64,000 bases of DNA from an uncultured Verrucomicrobiota bacterium (GTDB lineage Bacteria; Verrucomicrobiota; Verrucomicrobiia; Limisphaerales; UBA9464). The notes below the pieces were generated by a model. It searched no databases. It worked only from the letters and a program-made list of their open reading frames with translations, and was not told where the DNA came from. The first letter of the stretch is position 1. Each line of letters starts with the position of its first letter. Both the position numbers and the translations under genes were made by a program. This document shows, piece by piece, positions 51,381 to 59,407 of this stretch. The stretch lies in the NCBI GenBank assembly GCA_903922605.1, contig CAIXUG010000012.1, positions 1 to 64,000 of the forward strand, read 5' to 3'.

Positions 51381-53015
51381 ATGCCCGTCACCGACCATAT
51401 CCGCGACAAGCTTTCGCAGGTGCCGCACCGCCCGGGTGTTTACCTGCACAAAGACCGCTTTGGCACGGTCATCTACGTGGGCAAGGCTCGCGACCTAAGG
51501 AACCGGGTGTCGCAGTATTTCCATGCCTCCCGACGCATGGGCTGGGATCTCAAATTCAACGCCCTCGTCGAGGCCATTCACGATTTCGACTGGCACACCG
51601 TAAAGTCCGAGGCGGAGGCGCTGCTGCTGGAGGGCAAGCTCATCAAGGAGTTCAAGCCGCGCTTCAACATCGATTTCCGCGACGACAAGCGGTTCCTGCT
51701 GCTCAAGGTGAACCTGAACGACCCCATCCCGCGCTTCACGCTCACGCGCCTGCGGAAGGATGACGGGTGCGTCTATTTCGGGCCGTTTGCGCATAGCGGC
51801 TCGGTGCGCCGCGCGCTCACGCTCATGCGCCGCCGGTTCCACCTGCGTGGCTGCCGTCCGCTCACGCCGAACGAGAGCGACTACAAGCACTGCCTCTATG
51901 GCAACCTGCAGCATTGCACCGCGCCCTGCATCGCCAACGTCACGCGCGAGCAGTACCTCGCGCAGGTGCAGGCCGGCATCGAGTTCCTGCAGGGTCAGAC
52001 CGAGGAGCTGAAAGGCGAGCTGGAGGCGGAGATGAAGAAGGCGTCACTCAACCTGGAGTTTGAGAAGGCCGCGCAGCTCCGCGACGCGCTGGAGGACATG
52101 CGCCGCACCACGCAGAACACCGAGAAGTTCGAGCGCATCCCCTACAAGCTGCCCGTCGCGCTCAACACGGAGTCCGACATGCGCGAGCTGGGCCGCGTGC
52201 TGGGCCTGCCCAAACCGCCCGAGCGCATTGAGGGCTTCGACATCTCGAACATCAGCGGCACGTTCATGGTGGCCTCCATGGTGAGCTTCTGGCACGGCCG
52301 GCCGGACCGTACGAATTACCGCCGCTTCAAGATGAAGTCGGTGACCGAGCAGAATGATTTTGCATGCATGGCGGAGACGATCCGGCGGCGTTATTCGCGG
52401 CTGAAGCGGGAGGTGGAAGGGGGAGGGGAAGTGAGCCAGGGGGTCAGTGAGCCAGTGAGCCGGAGCGCGGTGGAGGCAGCGCCAGGCTCGCCAGTTGAGC
52501 CGACGGCGGCAGTTGAAGAATCGACTGTTCCCTGGGTGCCTCGGCCACCGGTGGCTCCCAAGCTGCCGGATCTGATCCTCATCGATGGGGGCAAGGGGCA
52601 GCTGAACGCGGCGTGTGAGGAGTTGGCCAAACTGGGCCTCAGCCACCTGCCAGTCATCGGGCTCGCGAAGGAGAATGAGGAAATCTACCGGCCGGGCCTG
52701 AGCGAGCCGCTGGTGCTGGGCCTCGATCACAACGCAGTGAAGCTGCTCCAGCGTGTGCGCGATGAGTCGCACCGCTTCGCCAACACCTACAACGCGCGGC
52801 TCCGGCTCAAGAAGATCAGCGAGAGCCTGCTGGACGAGTTTCCCGGCATCGGTGAGGCCCGGAAGCAGGCTTTGTTGAAGAAGTTCGGCTCGGTGCAGCG
52901 TCTAAGGCTGGCCAGCGTGGATGAAATCGCCGAAGTGTCCGGTTTTGGCGGCAAGGCCGCGCAGGAATTGAAGACGTTCCTCACGGCGCGGGCAGCCGTC
53001 TTGCCGACCGGCTGA
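51381..53015 (+). CDS. uvrC: UvrABC system protein C
   Basis: 544 residues. GIY-YIG nuclease domain at ~14-95 (HRPGVYLHKDRFGTVIYVGKARDLRNRV). The Cys-containing segment HCLYGNLQHCTAPCIANVTREQY is near 175. The UVR motif is around 205-245 (SLNLEFEKAAQLRDALEDM). The RNase H-like endonuclease is split: GFDISNISGTFMVASMVSF near 285 carries the first Asp and PDLILIDGGKGQLNAA near 395 the second. C-terminal helix-hairpin-helix pair from about 490 (EFPGIGEARKQALLKKFGS). UvrC makes both incisions in nucleotide excision repair. A period-8 repeat at 52431-52462 adds a Ser/Val/Glu/Pro-rich stretch of about 40 residues (near 345-385) between the two halves of the catalytic domain. Confidence 0.97.
   Translation: MPVTDHIRDKLSQVPHRPGVYLHKDRFGTVIYVGKARDLRNRVSQYFHASRRMGWDLKFNALVEAIHDFDWHTVKSEAEALLLEGKLIKEFKPRFNIDFRDDKRFLLLKVNLNDPIPRFTLTRLRKDDGCVYFGPFAHSGSVRRALTLMRRRFHLRGCRPLTPNESDYKHCLYGNLQHCTAPCIANVTREQYLAQVQAGIEFLQGQTEELKGELEAEMKKASLNLEFEKAAQLRDALEDMRRTTQNTEKFERIPYKLPVALNTESDMRELGRVLGLPKPPERIEGFDISNISGTFMVASMVSFWHGRPDRTNYRRFKMKSVTEQNDFACMAETIRRRYSRLKREVEGGGEVSQGVSEPVSRSAVEAAPGSPVEPTAAVEESTVPWVPRPPVAPKLPDLILIDGGKGQLNAACEELAKLGLSHLPVIGLAKENEEIYRPGLSEPLVLGLDHNAVKLLQRVRDESHRFANTYNARLRLKKISESLLDEFPGIGEARKQALLKKFGSVQRLRLASVDEIAEVSGFGGKAAQELKTFLTARAAVLPTG
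52431..52462. repeat. Octad tandem repeat inside uvrC
   Basis: Four 8-base units: GTGAGCCA, GGGGGTCA, GTGAGCCA, GTGAGCCG. It is read in frame as VSQGVSEPVSRS. Its complement is nearly the same as the repeat at 9399-9420 (18 of 19 bases). Confidence 0.75.
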
Positions 53016-53041
53016 ACTACCTCCGGTAAATGGCCGTGTGA

Positions 53042-53983
53042 TCAGCCGGACTTGGACGTGTTTTTCGCCGGCCAAAGCGGCACGGCCGGCGCCCAATCAC
53101 CGGGTCCCAAAAAGCGTCCCACAAGGTCGCCCAGGTCGATGCCCAGTTCTTCCTGTACGGCGATGGCACCGGCATCGTTCCGGTCGGCACGAAGCACGAA
53201 ACGGCGGAATTGCTCGGGGGACGGACGAAGGTCGGTCAGGATCAGCACCTGCAAAACCCGCGAGAGACTGTACGAAAGCGCCTGGCCCTCCTCCGTGTAA
53301 AACAGCTCGCCTCGCCAGAACTGCTGGATGCGCTGGGCATTCCAGAAAGCGTGGTGCCGTCCGGCCAGTTCGCCGTCCATTGCCGGAGCGCCACTGTTGG
53401 CGATCTCAGCCTCGAACAGCATCGCCAGCAGTTCGCCCAGCCAGCGAGGCAGCGGCAGATGACACAACAGGTTGTGGGCAAACTCGTGCGCCAAGGTTGC
53501 CTGCTCGTATGTTGCGGCCATGGCAGGATAAGCAATATGGACATATCCCCTGGGTAACAGGACCCCACTGCTCGTCGCGTAGTTGCCGTCAGGGAAAAAA
53601 TAGGACAGGTAGGCGAAATAATCGTCCTGCTCCGTGAACCGCAGCACGACGTGCTTGCCGGTGCCGGGTGACCAGGCAACGTCGCCGAGCGTGGCCAGCA
53701 GGCGGATGCGGGTCTTTTCCAGGAACTTCAAGTGCTCCTCCTGCTGGCGGGGATCCAGTTCCGAGAGCAGGTGAAAGTGGGTGCTTTCGGCCATTGCATA
53801 CTTTCCACCCAGCCCGTTTCGCAACCGCATGAGCCAGTGCCGGGCCGCTTGTTGCCAGGAGGCGTGGAGGTCAGCTTGCCTAACGTGCGCCTGCATCCAG
53901 CCGGAAATGGCCCGCCAGTCCGGACGGGGGAAGCCAAGCTCCTCAGAAAACCATTCGTCACGATCGGGAACCTCGGGCGTCAT
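53042..53983 (-). CDS. HEXXH zinc-peptidase-like protein
   Basis: 313 residues from the ATG at 53983; upstream codons to 54130 look non-coding. The zinc-binding motif HEFAHNLL at about residue 165 is preceded by YEQATLAHEF and followed by a conserved-looking helix (LGELLAMLFE), the arrangement of a gluzincin-type peptidase with a downstream acidic ligand, here perhaps the Glu in AMLFEAEI. No signal peptide, so probably cytoplasmic. No substrate can be named. Convergent with uvrC. Confidence 0.75.
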   Translation of the reverse strand: MTPEVPDRDEWFSEELGFPRPDWRAISGWMQAHVRQADLHASWQQAARHWLMRLRNGLGGKYAMAESTHFHLLSELDPRQQEEHLKFLEKTRIRLLATLGDVAWSPGTGKHVVLRFTEQDDYFAYLSYFFPDGNYATSSGVLLPRGYVHIAYPAMAATYEQATLAHEFAHNLLCHLPLPRWLGELLAMLFEAEIANSGAPAMDGELAGRHHAFWNAQRIQQFWRGELFYTEEGQALSYSLSRVLQVLILTDLRPSPEQFRRFVLRADRNDAGAIAVQEELGIDLGDLVGRFLGPGDWAPAVPLWPAKNTSKSG

Positions 53984-54175
53984 GGGCCGTGAGTAGCCGG
54001 CCAACCGGTGGGGGGCAAGACGATGTGCCCGGTCTTCATGGGCACGGGTTCGACCTTGAAGCCTTGCCCAAACTTCTCCGTCCAAGGAGGAAGTGACGAT
54101 TCCGGCGGAACTTTCTTCCGGTTTCGCCATTCGACATCCGGGCGGTTAAGCCGCTAGTTTCCGCCTCCAGTCTGC

Positions 54176-55135
54176 ATGGAATCCGTCCCCATGATCGAGG
54201 TTCGTGACCTCACGAAGCGCTACCCCGGCCGCACGGCCGTGGATGGGCTGACGTTTTCCGTCGCCCGGGGCGAGATCGTGGGCTTTCTCGGGCCCAACGG
54301 CGCGGGCAAGTCCACGACCATGCGCATCCTGGCCAGCTACCTGCCGGCCACGAGCGGTACGGCCCGGGTGGCCGGGTTTGACGTGTTCCACCAGACTGAC
54401 GAAGTACGGCGGCGCATCGGCTACATGCCGGAGCACAACCCGCTGCACCTGGACATGCGCGTCCGGGAATACCTGAAGTTTCGCGCCCGGCTGAAGGGCC
54501 TCGGCTGGCGGCGCAGCCGCGAGCGCGTGGACACGGTCATCGAGCAGTGCAGCCTCAGGGATGTCGAGCGCCGCATCATCGGCCAGCTTTCCAAGGGTTA
54601 CCGCCAGCGTGTTGGCCTGGCGGATGCGCTCGTGCATGAGCCCGACCTGATCATTCTCGACGAACCGACCATCGGTCTCGACCCGCACCAGATCCGCGCG
54701 GTCCGGGCGCTGATCAAGAGTCTGGCCGAGAACCACACGGTGCTGCTGTCCACGCACATCCTCAGCGAAGTGGAGATGGTCTGCACGCGGGTGCTCATCC
54801 TGAACCAGGGCCGGATCATTGCCGCCGACACGGCGCATAACCTGGAGCGCCATCTCCAGCTCGACGGTCAGGTCATTGCCGAAATCGCCGCGCCGGCGAA
54901 CGACCTGCGCGAGACGTTCCGCGATCTGCCGGAGATCGAGCGGCTGGACATCCAACCGATCGACGGCGCCTTCATGCGCGTTGCGCTCACGCCGAAGAAC
55001 GGCCATGACCTGCGGCCCATAGTCTTTGAGCAGGTGCGGACCCGGGGCTGGACGCTGCGTGAGCTCACCCGTGACCGGCACTCGCTGGAAGACATTTTCG
55101 TGCATCTGACCAAGGGCCGGAAGGAGGACCAGTGA
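54176..55135 (+). CDS. ABC transporter ATP-binding protein (GldA-like)
   Basis: 319 residues; the Met at 54191 (MIEVRDLTKRY) is an alternative start. Walker A FLGPNGAGKSTTMRIL, signature LSKGYRQRVGLADAL, Walker B LIILDEPTIGLDP and the switch His in LLSTHILSEVE are intact. The ~90-residue C-terminal extension is typical of ABC-2/Gld-type ATPases. It begins an operon with a permease and a GldG-like protein. In Bacteroidetes this trio is linked to gliding; in other phyla its substrate is not known. Confidence 0.93.
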   Translation: MESVPMIEVRDLTKRYPGRTAVDGLTFSVARGEIVGFLGPNGAGKSTTMRILASYLPATSGTARVAGFDVFHQTDEVRRRIGYMPEHNPLHLDMRVREYLKFRARLKGLGWRRSRERVDTVIEQCSLRDVERRIIGQLSKGYRQRVGLADALVHEPDLIILDEPTIGLDPHQIRAVRALIKSLAENHTVLLSTHILSEVEMVCTRVLILNQGRIIAADTAHNLERHLQLDGQVIAEIAAPANDLRETFRDLPEIERLDIQPIDGAFMRVALTPKNGHDLRPIVFEQVRTRGWTLRELTRDRHSLEDIFVHLTKGRKEDQ

Positions 55136-55158
55136 ATTGCAAATTGCGAATTGCGAAC
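55135..55158. repeat. Heptad tandem repeat after the ABC ATPase gene
   Basis: Units AATTGCA, AATTGCG, AATTGCG, AAC, beginning in the stop codon of the ATPase gene. It lies within the 124-base gap before the permease. Confidence 0.7.
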
Positions 55159-55259
55159 GGCGAGTGCCGGGGCGGGCGCGCGATCCGGGACGGGGCGGGA
55201 GTTTCGCGGTTCCGTGATGGTTTGCGTCTGGATTTTCAGCCCGGCCCGCCAAAACAAGC

Positions 55260-56012
55260 ATGAGCGTCTTTCTTACTTTGGTCCGGCGCGAGCTGGGCGG
55301 CACGTTCAAGTCGCTGACCGGCTACATCGTCATCGCGGTCGTGCTGCTGCTGGCGGGCATCTGCCTCGTGGACATGATCACGAAGCTGAACGGCGGCGTC
55401 ACCGAGGCCCCGGTCACGCAGATGTTCTACCAGAGCTATTTCTTCTGGATCATCCTGCTGCCGATCACGCCGGTGATCACCATGCGCAGTTTCGCCGCCG
55501 AAAAGGCGAGCGGCACCTACGAGGCGCTGATGACGACGCCGGTCGGCGACTGGCAGGTGGTGCTGGCGAAGTTCGCGGGCGCGCTCGTGTTCTACCTGCT
55601 CGCGTGGCTGCCGCTGCTCGGCGTCCTGTTCGTGCTCCGGCAGGTCACGCACCAGCCGGAATACCTGGAGCCGCGCGCCACGGCCGGCGCCTTTCTGGGG
55701 CTCACGCTGATCGGTTCGCTCTACCTTTCCATGGGCTGTCTGGCTTCCGCGCTGACGCGCAGCCAGATCATCGCGGCGGTGCTGAGCTTCCTCATGGGCG
55801 TGGCCCTGTGGGTCATCAGCCTGCGGCCCAACGCGGCCGATCCCGCGCAGGGCGCGCTCGGCCGCGCCTTCGACCACATGTCGCTGATGCGGCACATGGA
55901 AGATTTCGCGCGCGGGGTCATCGACTCGCGGCACCTGGTGTTTTACGTGACCAGCACCGTTTTCTTCCTCTTCCTGACCACCCGGGTGGTGGAGTCGCGG
56001 CGCTGGCAATGA
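55260..56012 (+). CDS. ABC-2 type permease (GldF-like)
   Basis: 250 residues with six predicted membrane helices, including LTGYIVIAVVLLLAGICLVDMI, IILLPITPVITMRSFAAEKASGTYE (a conserved ABC-2 segment), FAGALVFYLLAWLPLLGVLFVL, GAFLGLTLIGSLYLSMGCLAS and a final VFYVTSTVFFLFLTTRVVESRRW. These fit the ABC-2 permease group that accompanies Gld ATPases. It is followed one base later by the GldG-like gene. Confidence 0.92.
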   Translation: MSVFLTLVRRELGGTFKSLTGYIVIAVVLLLAGICLVDMITKLNGGVTEAPVTQMFYQSYFFWIILLPITPVITMRSFAAEKASGTYEALMTTPVGDWQVVLAKFAGALVFYLLAWLPLLGVLFVLRQVTHQPEYLEPRATAGAFLGLTLIGSLYLSMGCLASALTRSQIIAAVLSFLMGVALWVISLRPNAADPAQGALGRAFDHMSLMRHMEDFARGVIDSRHLVFYVTSTVFFLFLTTRVVESRRWQ

Positions 56013-56013
56013 C

Positions 56014-57525
56014 ATGAATCCCGAGACGCCCAGCTTCGTGCCCGAGCGCCGGTTCCGCACCGGTTTCAGCGTGCTGCTCGCGACGGTTTCGCTGTTCGCG
56101 ATCCTCGTGATGGTGAACTACGTCGCGGTCACGCGTCCGGCGTGGCGCTACGATCTCACGGCCCGGGACAGCCTGAAGCTGTCGCCGCTCACCCTGCAGA
56201 CCCTCGCCGCGCTGACGAACGAGGTGAAGGTCACCGTGCTCTTCGACGTGAGGTCGGACCTCTTTCCGCACGTGAGCTCGCTGCTGCGGGAATATGCGGC
56301 GCACTCCCGGCTGGTGCGGGTCGAAACCATCGACCCGGTACGGAATCCCAGCCTGGCCGAGGCCAAGAAGCGTGAGTACCGCCTCGGCACGCGCAAGGGC
56401 GACGTGGTCATCTTCGAGGCGGGCGGACGCTTGCGGGTGGTGCCGGACGGCGAGCTGTCGATCTACAACCAGGACGACATCCAGTCGCTCGTGGCCGGCC
56501 GCGAAACCGACATCCGGCGCTCCGGCTTCACCGGTGAGAACCGCTTCACCAGCGCCATCGCCGCGCTCCTGGACGATGCCGAAACACACGCAGCCTATCT
56601 GACCGGCCATGGGGAGCATCCGGCCGACAGCGAGGAGGAGCAGACGGGCTACGGCTCCTTCATGCGGCTGCTGACCGCGGACAAGAACCTCAAGGTCGAA
56701 TCCGTGAGCCTGGTGACCAACGGCCTGTCCGCCGACACCCAGCTGCTGATCATCGCGGGGCCGGTCTCGCCGCTGCTGCCCATCGAGTTGGACCGCATCC
56801 AGGCCTTCCTGGAACGCGGGGGACGCCTGCTGGTCGGCCTCAATCCCTACGCGGTGGACGTCCGGACCGGCCTGGAAGAGCTGCTCTTCCGCTGGGCCAT
56901 CTACTGTCCGCCCATGTACGCGGGCGAAGGCGATCGCAACCTGGTTCGCTCGGGGGTGGACCTGCTCTCCACCAGCTTCGGCACACACCAGCTCATGCTC
57001 CCCCTGCGGCGCGCCAACGGGACCATCTATTTCCCGCTGCCCCGGGTGGTCTCCCCCGTGTCCGCCGACCGGCTGCCGACGGACGCTCCCCCCAAGGCGG
57101 ACGTGCTGGTGATGACCTCCGAAAAGGGCCTGACGAAGTCTGACATCGCCGGAGCCAACGCGGCCTTTGACCCGCGGCGGGACCGCCAGAATGTTGTCGT
57201 GCCGCTGGCGGTGGCTTCCGAGAAGGGCGGCGTTTCGGGGGTGGCCGCCGGTCGTGACCGGACCCGTATCGTGGTGGTCGGCGATTCCAACGTGTTCAAG
57301 AACGACACGATCGACCAGGTCAGCAACCGGGACTTTGCGGCGCTGTGCGTGAGCTGGCTGCTCGACCGGCCGCAGGCGCTGGCCATCGGGCCGAAACCGA
57401 TCAACGAATGGCGGGTGCAGCTCGCGGAACCGCAGCTCGAACAGCTGCGCTGGCTCCTGATCGGGGCGCTGCCCGGCAGCGTGCTGCTGTTCGGGATGGT
57501 AGTCTGGTATCGCCGGCGCGCCTGA
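56014..57525 (+). CDS. GldG-like ABC-associated membrane protein
   Basis: 503 residues. N-terminal helix SVLLATVSLFAILVMVNYVAV, a large periplasmic region of the GldG/DUF7088-PF09822 type (RYDLTARDSLKLSPLTLQTL, VTVLFDVRSDLFPHVSSLLREYA, IDPVRNPSLAEAKKREYRLG, AAYLTGHGEHPADSEEEQTGYG, LIIAGPVSPLLPIELDRIQAFLERGGRLLVGL in parts), and a C-terminal helix WLLIGALPGSVLLFGMVVWYRRR. It is coupled to the permease. It probably completes an ABC machine of unknown cargo. Confidence 0.9.
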   Translation: MNPETPSFVPERRFRTGFSVLLATVSLFAILVMVNYVAVTRPAWRYDLTARDSLKLSPLTLQTLAALTNEVKVTVLFDVRSDLFPHVSSLLREYAAHSRLVRVETIDPVRNPSLAEAKKREYRLGTRKGDVVIFEAGGRLRVVPDGELSIYNQDDIQSLVAGRETDIRRSGFTGENRFTSAIAALLDDAETHAAYLTGHGEHPADSEEEQTGYGSFMRLLTADKNLKVESVSLVTNGLSADTQLLIIAGPVSPLLPIELDRIQAFLERGGRLLVGLNPYAVDVRTGLEELLFRWAIYCPPMYAGEGDRNLVRSGVDLLSTSFGTHQLMLPLRRANGTIYFPLPRVVSPVSADRLPTDAPPKADVLVMTSEKGLTKSDIAGANAAFDPRRDRQNVVVPLAVASEKGGVSGVAAGRDRTRIVVVGDSNVFKNDTIDQVSNRDFAALCVSWLLDRPQALAIGPKPINEWRVQLAEPQLEQLRWLLIGALPGSVLLFGMVVWYRRRA

Positions 57526-57613
57526 GACGCATGAACACTCTGATGAACCACGTTGAACTCCACGGCGGTGCCGCTAGCGGTCGGTGGACGGCAGCCCGGC
57601 CGGTTTGCTTCCG

Positions 57614-59389
57614 ATGAATCCGCGCGTTACCTGGCTCCTGCTGCTCGTGGCGCTCGGTCTGGGCGGCTACCTGTATGTCGTCGAGCGGCGTCCCGGCATC
57701 GCCGTCACCGGGGCCGACGGCACGCAGGTCCGTTTTCTGCCGGTGGCCGCCGAACAGGTGACGGCCGTGGAGCTTTTCCGCAGCAACGGCATCGTGCGGG
57801 TCGAGCGCACCGACAAAGACTGGATGCTGCGCCTGCCGGTCGCCTACGCCGCCCAGGGACAGGCCGTGGATGCCCTGCTCAATGCCCTCGCCCAGCTGCG
57901 GCCGCGTTCGTGGATTCCCGGTGCGCAGCTCGGCGCTGCCGGATCTGATACGTGGAGAGCGTTCGGGCTGGATGACTCGGCCATCACGCTGAAGCTGGAA
58001 ACCAAGTCGGGGCCGCTGATTTTCAAGTTCGGCGCCAGCGCGCCGCTCGGGCACCAGTTTTATTTCCAGCCGGTCGGCAGTGACGGCGTGTTCACCGCCG
58101 ACAACGCACTGCTGGACCGGCTGCCGGGCACCGCCGACGACTGGCGCAACCGCAGCCTGGTGAACCTGCGCGGCGTCGCCTTTGACCGGCTGGAGCTGCG
58201 CGGCAAGACGGCCTTCGAGGCGGTGCGCGATCCGACGAACGGCTCCTGGCGGCTCACCAAGCCGCTCGTGGCCCGGGCGGACAGCGACCGCCTGAACAAG
58301 CTGGTGCAGACCCTGGCCTCCGTACGGGTGGCGCAGTTCGTCACCGACAGCCCGCTGGCCAATCTTGATGCCTACGGCCTCCAAAACGTCGAGTCCGAGG
58401 TCATCATCGGCAATGGGACGAACCAGCTGTCCCGGCTGCAGTTCGGCACTTCGCCCACCAACCAGCCCGGCGGCCTTTACGTGCGACGGATGGCGCAGAC
58501 CAATATCGTGCTGGTATCGACCAACGCGGCCGCCCTTCTCCGTGGACCGCTCAGCTCCTTCCGTGACCATCGGCTGCTGCCGCCCATGGCCGATTCGACC
58601 CGGGTGGAATTCACGGTGGGCGACGAGCACGCGGTCGTCGAGCAATCGGGCACAAACTGGCTCGTGACAGCGCCGTTCAAGTTCCCGGCGCGCAACGACC
58701 AGATGGAGCGGCTCTTCGCCCTGCTCGCCGCGATCACCATCACGGACTTCCCCAACGATGTCGTGGCCGACTACGCACCCTACGGCCTGGCCAAGCCGCT
58801 CCGCACATACACGTTCACGCGCGGCACCAACGCGCCGTTGCAGCTCCAGTTCGGCACGCGGGCCGATGCGGAACACGTCTTTGTGCGGCGGTTGGATGAG
58901 TCAGGCGTCTATGTCGTGCGGCTCACCGACCTGCTGCAGCTGCCGGAAAGCCCGGAACAGATCCGTGACTTCCGGTTCGCCTCCTCGAACGTGGTGAGCA
59001 TCGCCATCAGCCAGAAGGGCAATGTCCGCACGCTCAGCCGGGGGTCCGCGGGCCAATGGACCATCACGGCGGGCAATCCGGGCAGAGATCCCTTTGCCCC
59101 GGCCATCGAGGAGACGCTGCATGGGCTGGGTGATCTGGAATCGATCCCCTATGCGGTACGCAATGAGGCCATGTTCACGCAGCTGAAGAGCTATGCCGAG
59201 CTGGGACACGAGGTCACGCTCAGCTTTGCCCCGGGCAGTTCCCTGCGCACGCTGCGGCTGCGCTTTGCGGCCGATCTCGGGGCGGTGGCGGTGGCACTGG
59301 CCAACTTCGATGACGATCCGCTGCCGCTGCGCATCGAACTGCCGGGAAACCTGTTCCAGGACATCCGGCGTGATCTCAGCGCCTTCTGA
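57614..59389 (+). CDS. DUF4340 protein, membrane-anchored
   Basis: 591 residues from the ATG at 57614. One N-terminal helix (VTWLLLLVALGLGGYLYVVE) followed by repeated DUF4340 modules: ITLKLETKSGPLIFKFGASAPLGHQFYF, and later WRLTKPLVARADSDRLNKLVQTLASVRVAQFVTD and LVTAPFKFPARNDQMERLFALLAAITITDF (each cited in part). DUF4340 genes follow GldG-type genes in many genomes, and this one starts 89 bases after it. Periplasmic domain; function unknown. Confidence 0.9.
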   Translation: MNPRVTWLLLLVALGLGGYLYVVERRPGIAVTGADGTQVRFLPVAAEQVTAVELFRSNGIVRVERTDKDWMLRLPVAYAAQGQAVDALLNALAQLRPRSWIPGAQLGAAGSDTWRAFGLDDSAITLKLETKSGPLIFKFGASAPLGHQFYFQPVGSDGVFTADNALLDRLPGTADDWRNRSLVNLRGVAFDRLELRGKTAFEAVRDPTNGSWRLTKPLVARADSDRLNKLVQTLASVRVAQFVTDSPLANLDAYGLQNVESEVIIGNGTNQLSRLQFGTSPTNQPGGLYVRRMAQTNIVLVSTNAAALLRGPLSSFRDHRLLPPMADSTRVEFTVGDEHAVVEQSGTNWLVTAPFKFPARNDQMERLFALLAAITITDFPNDVVADYAPYGLAKPLRTYTFTRGTNAPLQLQFGTRADAEHVFVRRLDESGVYVVRLTDLLQLPESPEQIRDFRFASSNVVSIAISQKGNVRTLSRGSAGQWTITAGNPGRDPFAPAIEETLHGLGDLESIPYAVRNEAMFTQLKSYAELGHEVTLSFAPGSSLRTLRLRFAADLGAVAVALANFDDDPLPLRIELPGNLFQDIRRDLSAF

Positions 59390-59407
59390 CCCGTCTGGAA
59401 TATCCGC

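Noticed and set aside
54000-54130. Extended N-terminus of the zinc-peptidase-like protein
   Set aside because: Residues are rich in Arg, His and Ala without order, and the Met at 53983 gives a compact protein.
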